In this document: in pieces, positions 58,462 through 64,000 of the stretch
Numbering within the stretch: the stretch's first letter is position 1
How the letters are laid out: each line of letters starts with the position of its first letter
IMG/VR virus record: IMGVR_UViG_3300044680_000280
Span: 124,001-188,000 of that record
Length of the DNA: 64,000 nucleotides
Reading direction: 5' to 3' (one strand)
Source of the DNA: a virus
Position numbers and translations under genes: made by a program
Notes under the pieces: model-generated
What the model was told of the DNA's origin: nothing
Databases searched by the model: none
The model's input: only the letters and a program-made list of their open reading frames with translations

Positions 58462-60495
58462 TCAGACCTTGACCCTGGTCCTCCCGAGCACGATGTCGAA
58501 GGACGCGGTTTTCACGGGCTCATTGAGCTCAATGTCCATACCGTGATTTTGAAGTTGGTACTCCGTAATGACGGACATACCGCTTGGAGCAAGAATACTT
58601 GCGGGGTCGACCGACTGAGTCGAAGGACCGGAAGCAAGAATGGCTTGCTGCTGAGCGGACTTGTCGACGTAGGGAGGCTCGACCACGAGCGGTTTGTTCA
58701 ACTTTGAACAGGTCATGTTGTGGTTGTGTACGCAGCTACCGCACTTATCGCCGAGTTTGGCGTAGGGAACCTGCTTGGCACGGAACAACCGAGACACCTC
58801 TTCACATCCGTGACCGTAGTCGTCATAGACAGACGGATTGACGTAGTAAATGCCCTGTAGTCCTTGCTCGGCAATAACGCTCTTCAGATCTTCCTTGGAG
58901 GCGGCAAGGTCTCGAACCTCGTATCGCGTCTTGAGAGCTCGAAGCAAATCCTTACCGTACAGCCCTTCGTTCATGTACTTAGAAGCGGTTTTCACGATGT
59001 TTCGCTTCGTCGTACCACTAGCGACATGTTCTTGACGGGGACCACCAGCCCACTGATAGAAGAGGTCCATACGCTCGGCCGTCCCAGAAGGTTTACCCTG
59101 CTGAGAAGAAACTCGATCGTGAATGCTCTTGAGTGCGGAGCGGGGGTCAGATGTCCCAAGAGAGGCCGATTTCTCCCAAGCAGGAATGCGTCCGGCATTC
59201 TTGTGTTCGAGAAGAACGGCCTCTACGGTATCCCACGTGTAGAGGTCAGAGGCCGCCTTTACCAGGGGCTTCCCGTAAAGCATGCAGCGACTGATCTTGT
59301 TGTAAATGCAGGATTCGCACTTGGAACCCGCCACCATGGCACGGACTCCCGGGTTGTGTTTTGCCAGGAAGTCGGCACCCTCATGGCAGTCCTCGAAACT
59401 ATCTTGAGTCGAGTAAACCGCCCCCAGTAGACCGGCTTCCTTGAAATAAGGCTCCCACTCTGCGCGGGTCTCGGCAAGGTCACTCAAAGGAAAACTGACC
59501 TTGAGGGAGGAAGCCAGCTCGGCCGCCGTACGGCCCTTGAGAAGCTCCCGCCGAACGAACGCGATAATCGGTTTGGACTTCAGCTCCAGGTGAAGTTTTT
59601 CGTCCCGTTTCCGAGTCAAACTACTGGCCTGAATGAGGCGCTCACCCGATTCTTGAACGGGCATCACAGCAGGCTTGGGGAGCTGATTTTCCCCGACGCC
59701 CTTGTACACTGGGGCTTCCATCTGCGGCGCTTCCGCCAACATAGCGAGTCGAACCCGCTCTCTCGGAGTGGCATTGCTCGAAGCCTGAATGACTTTGCCG
59801 CGAGTTTGTTGGAGCTGCTCAACCTCAGCCGCAAGCTGGTCCGTGTACGGAACGTTGAGAACAATTTGCTTGTGGAAGACAGAGCAATTCGTTGTTCCGC
59901 CGACCTTCTTGGCATGGATGCATCCGCTGCATTCGGGCTTTGCAACGATGTACTTGGCATCGCAAGCGAAACGTCGAACGAAGGTGGTGGTGTTTTTGGG
60001 CGACTGGGCACAGTTAGGAAAGTCCGACGCCTGAATGTATACCGGCCCTAGGAGTCCCCTCTCCTGAAGCACAGAAGCGATGACATCACGATTGGCCTGA
60101 AGGGTCGGTAGGTCAAATCGAGCCGTAAGAAGCCGCTTCAAGTTGGATGAGTCCGTGGACTGCATCATGGCGTAACGTGTGATCTTCGCAATATCCTCGG
60201 CGCGGTCACGAAGCTTCCCGTGCGCCTGAGACAAGTCCCCCATCGTGTGAACCTCCCCCGCTCCTGGGAAGGGCTTCACCACCTGCTTGTTTGGCACAAG
60301 ATACGAGGTCGTCGGTTTGTCGTCTCTAGCCCAAAGTCCGACGAGGTCTGGAGAAATGTCCAGATTCTGCTTCGGTAGAGCCCCCTGGCCTGGAATCTCT
60401 CCAGCACGGTACTCCGCGTCATCGATCTCAAGCCACTTGAGATCCGAAACGCTACCTTCCTTCAGGAAGTCACTGAGATCACCGAGTTCAGCCAT
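58462..60495 (-). CDS. Triple Cys-cluster repeat protein, polyprotein-like
   Basis: 677 aa. Three homologous ~110-residue units at about 105-220, 310-415 and 503-605. Each has a helical DLxxxxxxLxxVIxxxGLxG-like half and a Cys cluster: C162/C189/C192/C204; C370/C393/C396/C404; C564/C585/C588/C596, each followed by a K-P-L-V-like strand. The C-x2-C spacing suggests metal (zinc or Fe-S) binding. VIQASS, LIQASS, LVKAAS and IVKTAS sit between units and could be protease sites. No known family recognised. Confidence 0.6.
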   Translation of the reverse strand: MAELGDLSDFLKEGSVSDLKWLEIDDAEYRAGEIPGQGALPKQNLDISPDLVGLWARDDKPTTSYLVPNKQVVKPFPGAGEVHTMGDLSQAHGKLRDRAEDIAKITRYAMMQSTDSSNLKRLLTARFDLPTLQANRDVIASVLQERGLLGPVYIQASDFPNCAQSPKNTTTFVRRFACDAKYIVAKPECSGCIHAKKVGGTTNCSVFHKQIVLNVPYTDQLAAEVEQLQQTRGKVIQASSNATPRERVRLAMLAEAPQMEAPVYKGVGENQLPKPAVMPVQESGERLIQASSLTRKRDEKLHLELKSKPIIAFVRRELLKGRTAAELASSLKVSFPLSDLAETRAEWEPYFKEAGLLGAVYSTQDSFEDCHEGADFLAKHNPGVRAMVAGSKCESCIYNKISRCMLYGKPLVKAASDLYTWDTVEAVLLEHKNAGRIPAWEKSASLGTSDPRSALKSIHDRVSSQQGKPSGTAERMDLFYQWAGGPRQEHVASGTTKRNIVKTASKYMNEGLYGKDLLRALKTRYEVRDLAASKEDLKSVIAEQGLQGIYYVNPSVYDDYGHGCEEVSRLFRAKQVPYAKLGDKCGSCVHNHNMTCSKLNKPLVVEPPYVDKSAQQQAILASGPSTQSVDPASILAPSGMSVITEYQLQNHGMDIELNEPVKTASFDIVLGRTRVKV

Positions 60496-60512
60496 CGAAG
60501 GGCTCCTTCACG

Positions 60513-62228
60513 TCAATTTCCTGGCTTTGCATATGGTCCCTGGTCATCTCGTTGATTGGTCCAGTCGGGTCGCATGTTCGGGGTGGTATCGTCCCACTTG
60601 GTGTACGGCTCATCGACACGTTCGTACCTATACCCTGTATCCATGAGATCCTTATCGAAAGTCTCGTTGACCGCCGTATCGTCCCCTGGAAGGGCCGTCT
60701 GGGCAAAAAGGAACTCGTTGTCGTGTAGGGGACGGTGATAGAGGGGACGAGGCGGGCCCTGCGGGCTACTGTTTGGCAATTCGCTTTGACCCATCACGGG
60801 ATTCTCCGTAGGGCCAGTGATTGTGTCCTGGTCGTTGTCTTTGGGGCCCGTGTAATAGTCCGCTCTAGCAACCCCATTGCCGTCTTCGTCGGGAAGCCCA
60901 CTGCTTGGGCCGGGTTCTGACGGATTCAGAAAAAGAGCTTGAACCTGTCTGATTCGCTCTCGGGCAGTCCTATAAATGGTATCGAGCTTTTGCTCAACCG
61001 TCTTCGTGGTGTCGGTCTCCGAACGATCGTGGGTTTTGCCTCCCGGGTCATACGGGAGCTCAGCACGGGGGCCATAAACGCCCTTGTCCCCCTGATCATT
61101 GTACGCTGAACCTCCACCAGGATTCTTAGCGCCCTGGCCGTGAGCATCGTTGCCGTTTCCACGTCCGATACCAAAATCGAACCCCTCACTCGGAGTGTGA
61201 TCCGTCGGCATGGCTGACTCAGCCACTGGGGCCTGAGGAGCCGCCTGTCGACCACCGTCGATCTGGTACGCCGGCTGATTGCCGCGATCCTGGCTCATGG
61301 GCTCGCCACTGACGCCTTCGTCCGTAGACCAATCGTCCTTCGGGTCCTTCTTTTCGTCTTGATTGACCGAACCGAACGGCCCAGTCTGGTCCGTGTCCGC
61401 ACGGTCGAGGTGTTCGACCCTAGGTCCTGGCAGAGTGTTGGGATTCACCGACGAAACAGCCAAAACAATCTCTTCGGCAATCTTCTCGATAGGTGAACGC
61501 CGATCGTACAAGGAGGCCAACTTCGGACGGGCCTTGTTGCCACTCCCACCCTCCCCGGGCTTAGGAGCCTTGCCCGGAGCGGCATCCCCGCCGCCCGGAA
61601 GGTCGGAGGCGGGCGGCTTGCCTTCCTTCTCCTTCATCTTCTTGACCCAGGACGAGCTAGGCTTACCGGTCTTTTCGACTTCCTCTTCCTCCTCGTCCGT
61701 CTCCTCCTCAGAGTTATCGAGCATGTTCTCGGACTCTCCGATAAGTCGCTCTATGCTCGCGAGGTCGTCCTTCGAGAGTTCCCCGATCTTCGGTTTCCAA
61801 TGGGGGGCATTGATCTCATCGTGCACCGTGTCGGACACGGCAGAAAGGGCCTCGACAGCTTCGTAAATCTTCTGCCGAAGTTCCGTGACCTTCATGATGT
61901 ACCCACGGCCACCGAGCATGCCGTCGGGGCTCACCGTTGAGGACTTGACCCGGTTGAACAGACGGTAGGCCTGAAGGGCGTGTCCAAGAGAAACACTCAT
62001 TGCCCAAAGCATTTTGGCCATGGGTTTCAAGGACTTGGGATCAAACTTATGATCCTTAGGAATCTGTCGATTTGCGGGCCCGTTGGGACCCTCTGGCAAC
62101 TGACCCGCGGACCCCGGCACGGAACCAGGAACTGGCATTTCCTGGTCGTTACCCTTGGCGACACGGATGTTCTCCGCTCGTCTCAGGGCTTCTTTGACTT
62201 GAGCTCGGTAGTCCACAATGCCTCCCAT
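60513..62228 (-). CDS. Disordered acidic virion-operon protein, unknown
   Basis: 571 aa. Residues 65-150 form a helical domain (LWAMSVSLGHALQAYRLFNR; LRQKIYEAVEALSAVSDTVH). An acidic run follows (SEEETDEEEEEVEKTG, about 172-187), then ~300 residues of Gly/Asp/Pro-rich disorder. KLASLYDRRSPIEKIAEEIV and EQKLDTIYRTARERIRQVQA are isolated helices. ATG at 62228 forms a TAATG junction. It may be an internal or packaged protein. Confidence 0.5.
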   Translation of the reverse strand: MGGIVDYRAQVKEALRRAENIRVAKGNDQEMPVPGSVPGSAGQLPEGPNGPANRQIPKDHKFDPKSLKPMAKMLWAMSVSLGHALQAYRLFNRVKSSTVSPDGMLGGRGYIMKVTELRQKIYEAVEALSAVSDTVHDEINAPHWKPKIGELSKDDLASIERLIGESENMLDNSEEETDEEEEEVEKTGKPSSSWVKKMKEKEGKPPASDLPGGGDAAPGKAPKPGEGGSGNKARPKLASLYDRRSPIEKIAEEIVLAVSSVNPNTLPGPRVEHLDRADTDQTGPFGSVNQDEKKDPKDDWSTDEGVSGEPMSQDRGNQPAYQIDGGRQAAPQAPVAESAMPTDHTPSEGFDFGIGRGNGNDAHGQGAKNPGGGSAYNDQGDKGVYGPRAELPYDPGGKTHDRSETDTTKTVEQKLDTIYRTARERIRQVQALFLNPSEPGPSSGLPDEDGNGVARADYYTGPKDNDQDTITGPTENPVMGQSELPNSSPQGPPRPLYHRPLHDNEFLFAQTALPGDDTAVNETFDKDLMDTGYRYERVDEPYTKWDDTTPNMRPDWTNQRDDQGPYAKPGN

Positions 62229-62497
62229 TAGCCCTTGAGGGGCTCCCCATTGTCGTCGAAGAGTCTCTCGATGAAGAAGTTCCCGCCTTCCTTCTTCAAC
62301 GCCCAGAGGTCTCGCTCGCTGCGATGAACGAGGGTCTCGGCGGACACTCGGACGAATTCCGAGATGTCCCCAAGCGAAGCAACTCGACGGCGACCCGTCT
62401 TGTGCGGAGAAACGATTTGCGGTTCCCGGGACAATAGAGCATCCATACCAGGAGAACCGGACATCTCGAAATCGCTGAAATCAAACGGCTTAGACAT
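62228..62497 (-). CDS. Small protein, unknown (89 aa)
   Basis: 89 aa. The C-terminal half, SERDLWALKKEGGNFFIERL followed by FDDNGEPLKG, resembles small phage proteins with a YxxLKKxxGxFxIERLFDDNG layout whose role is unknown. It is translationally coupled to the next gene by TAATG. Confidence 0.45.
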   Translation of the reverse strand: MSKPFDFSDFEMSGSPGMDALLSREPQIVSPHKTGRRRVASLGDISEFVRVSAETLVHRSERDLWALKKEGGNFFIERLFDDNGEPLKG

Positions 62498-62503
62498 GGT
62501 TCC

Positions 62504-63406
62504 TCACGATACGACGAAGTTGACGCAGAGATCTTGGTGGAAATTAGAGGAGTACCCGCTGACACGAAGGGTCTCCGTGTATGTGCCACATTGCATGTTC
62601 AACGTCGGCTGAACAATAACCGTCGTGGTCTGAGCAGCGCCGCCCGAAAGGGTTCCAGTAGGCGGACCGAATCCTACCAGCCACGGGGAGTTACCGATGA
62701 GCTTTTGGATTTGGTAACTCAACGAGGAACCAGATAGCCCAGTGTTCTGAACTTGGAAGGTTTGGGCGGGCACGGGCGGGAACGTACCATCACCATTCGC
62801 CGTAACATAGAAGGTCAGCGTCGTGGGGGTGAGGGCAATCGTCGCTACAGGCTGAACGATAATCGTGACAGGTATGACCTGAGGACTGTTCGGGGCATAC
62901 GAGTCTTGAATCGTAATGTTTGCCGAATAGGGGGAATTTGCCGCCAGAAGGGATGTTGAGTCTACGGCAACGGAAAACACACCTGATCCGTTGAAAGCCA
63001 AGCCCGTAACATTGGCAGGATTGACAGTCACGAATCCAGAGTCCGACGTGATGCTTACGGACAAAAGAGAGCCGTACACACCACCATTCGATACGGTAAC
63101 GTTCTGCGGAATTCCGAACCCCAGTCCCTCGGTCTGAGTGAAGGTCAAAGACGTCGGGCTCAGGATGATCGACGGAGCAAACGCATTTTGTAGGGCGGTG
63201 ATACTATCCGCCATCGCATTGACGACCGGTCCAGGAATGGGGATGGTGTCGCGGAGCAACCCGAACGGAGTAATGACGTCCCTGATCGAGAAAAAAGGAG
63301 ACGCCTTCGACACATCCACGCGAGTCGTCCACCGCCAAACCCCTTGCGGTAATTGGACCTGGTATTGGTAGTCTTGAAACTGGATAGTGCTCGCGAAGGT
63401 CGACAA
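62504..63406 (-). CDS. BACON/Ig-like virion protein (300 aa)
   Basis: Residues 1-75 are an N-terminal attachment-like region (QDYQYQVQLPQGVWRWTTRV). Two BACON-type beta domains follow (about 80-190 and 195-300): SPTSLTFTQTEGLGFGIPQN with NVTVSNGG and SITSDSGF, and PTTLTFYVTANGDG with FQVQNTG, W-L-V-G-F, and a terminal VNFVVS. Such domains often bind mucin or glycans on the virion surface. It lies 48 bp after the sigma-like gene. Confidence 0.6.
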   Translation of the reverse strand: MSTFASTIQFQDYQYQVQLPQGVWRWTTRVDVSKASPFFSIRDVITPFGLLRDTIPIPGPVVNAMADSITALQNAFAPSIILSPTSLTFTQTEGLGFGIPQNVTVSNGGVYGSLLSVSITSDSGFVTVNPANVTGLAFNGSGVFSVAVDSTSLLAANSPYSANITIQDSYAPNSPQVIPVTIIVQPVATIALTPTTLTFYVTANGDGTFPPVPAQTFQVQNTGLSGSSLSYQIQKLIGNSPWLVGFGPPTGTLSGGAAQTTTVIVQPTLNMQCGTYTETLRVSGYSSNFHQDLCVNFVVS

Positions 63407-63453
63407 GGTCGCGCTCCTATAGACAAAGGAACGCCCGCATAAAAGGAAACCGC

Positions 63454-63726
63454 TTAGTTAGCCTTGGGTTTCACTGGCACGGAGTCGTCTCCCTGGGCCG
63501 CCCGCTCGAGAAGAACGGCGTATCCCGCCATTCGTCGGAGGAAGTCGATGCTCTTGAGGGTCCGCTGCTTGATCCTCACGGCGGTCATTCCCAAGGCCTT
63601 TGCCACCTCATCCGTTGGGTTAGGGCAGTGCTTAGCCTTGTACAGTTGAATCAGAATCTCCACGTCCTCTTTCGAAAAAACAGCTTTGAGGTCTTCGCGA
63701 AATTGGTCTTTGTCGAGGAACTTCAT
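63454..63726 (-). CDS. Sigma-70 region 4-like helix-turn-helix protein
   Basis: 90 aa. DEVAKALGMTAVRIKQRTLK (about 38-57) followed by SIDFLRRMAG is a sigma region 4-type helix-turn-helix. Region 2 is absent, so it is a mini-regulator rather than a full sigma factor. It is the first gene of the minus-strand block and could bind the -35 element or flap of host RNA polymerase to time late transcription. That function is inferred. Confidence 0.6.
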   Translation of the reverse strand: MKFLDKDQFREDLKAVFSKEDVEILIQLYKAKHCPNPTDEVAKALGMTAVRIKQRTLKSIDFLRRMAGYAVLLERAAQGDDSVPVKPKAN

Positions 63727-63750
63727 GTCTCTCCGTGTGGTGTGTGATAA

Positions 63751-63882
63751 CTAACAGTTAAACCTACCCCAAACGAACGGGCGCAACTGGCCAAAGGACG
63801 AACACAACGTGAGGTTGCTGAGGAATTCGGCGTGTTCCCATCATTGGTTGGCAAAATAGGAAGGAGAGAAGTTTGGAAGTAG
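63751..63882 (+). pseudogene. Plus-strand helix-turn-helix remnant
   Basis: On the plus strand, between a TAA at 63748 and the TAG at 63880-63882, 43 codons encode ERAQLAKGRTQREVAEEFGV, then FPSLVGKIGRREVWK. This is a classic HTH as found at the C-terminus of HNH homing endonucleases and similar phage nucleases. There is no start codon or catalytic domain upstream, so it reads as a decayed fragment, perhaps of an invading homing nuclease. Confidence 0.5.
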
Positions 63883-63893
63883 GTACTTCTCTC
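63864..63893. other. 9-bp hairpin upstream of the late block
   Basis: GAGAGAAGT (63864-63872) pairs with ACTTCTCTC (63885-63893). It overlaps the end of the HTH remnant. A run of A follows on the plus strand (T precedes it on the minus strand). It may terminate transcripts entering from the right before the sigma-like gene. I see nothing else in 63894-64000. Confidence 0.4.
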
Positions 63894-64000
63894 AAAAAAC
63901 TTCATCTCCACCCCTGTCCGCCCACTGCGGCAACTTGACTTCTCTTAGTATGTTGAACCCTTTTGATGAAATAGCACTGAATATCTTCGCGTAATCATTG

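Noticed and set aside
63723-63911. 62-aa minus-strand frame before the sigma-like gene
   Set aside because: It overlaps the convincing plus-strand HTH remnant and a hairpin and has no recognisable content.

Overview
The window is part of the late, virion-building region of a large tailed dsDNA phage with a contractile tail (a myovirus, class Caudoviricetes, probably with a large genome). The evidence is a terminase large subunit, portal, prohead protease, HK97-fold major capsid protein, neck-like proteins, tail fibres and a tail sheath, all in one block. About 60 genes are packed with short gaps or ATGA/TAATG-type overlaps. Every confident protein gene is on the minus strand, so transcription runs from right to left. 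The only plus-strand items are one tRNA and a decayed helix-turn-helix fragment. A lipoprotein-type signal peptide on one phage gene suggests a Gram-negative host; I cannot name the host or phage.

Layout in transcription order. 63.7-57.4 kb: sigma region-4-like mini-protein, BACON-like protein, a disordered protein, a triple Cys-cluster repeat protein, and a candidate small terminase. 57.4-51.1 kb: TerL, three tandem paralogues, portal. 51.1-41.1 kb: a 1293-aa charged repeat protein, zinc-ribbon protein, prohead protease, Gln-rich scaffold-position protein, head protein, major capsid protein and its terminator. 41.1-40.4 kb: an island with a tRNA-Val, a 14-bp-stem palindrome and a Vsr-like endonuclease. 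40.4-31.3 kb: accessory virion proteins, including a SWIM zinc-finger protein whose N-terminus copies a capsid-protein motif, and a 949-aa protein built from tandem beta modules. 31.3-20.1 kb: a tail-fibre island with three paralogous fibres, a GH5 cellulase-like lipoprotein inserted between two of them, and a permuted papain-like enzyme. 20.1-4.3 kb: tail and neck proteins mixed with effectors (ADP-ribosyltransferase, Dps-like ferritin, actin-like ATPase) and a structural gene broken by a split intein with a nuclease gene between the halves. 4.1-0 kb: an unusually long tail sheath that runs off the left edge.

How the genes fit together: terminase, portal, protease and capsid genes build and fill the head; neck, sheath and fibre genes build the tail. 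The enzymes in the same operon (ADP-ribosyltransferase, Dps-like, papain-like, Vsr-like, actin-like) are well placed to be packaged and delivered, or to be made late, but the sequence alone does not show which. The most unusual system is the fractured structural gene at 11.2-12.9 kb. Its N-intein is only 32 residues, the C-intein is 128 residues, and a PD-(D/E)xK nuclease gene lies between them. This matches the geometry of the atypically split inteins known from environmental phages.

There is no gene-free stretch longer than about 300 bases. The two largest gaps are 40831-41094 (tRNA and hairpins) and 63727-64000 (plus-strand helix-turn-helix remnant and a hairpin). I found no rRNA, CRISPR array, insertion sequence or integrase.
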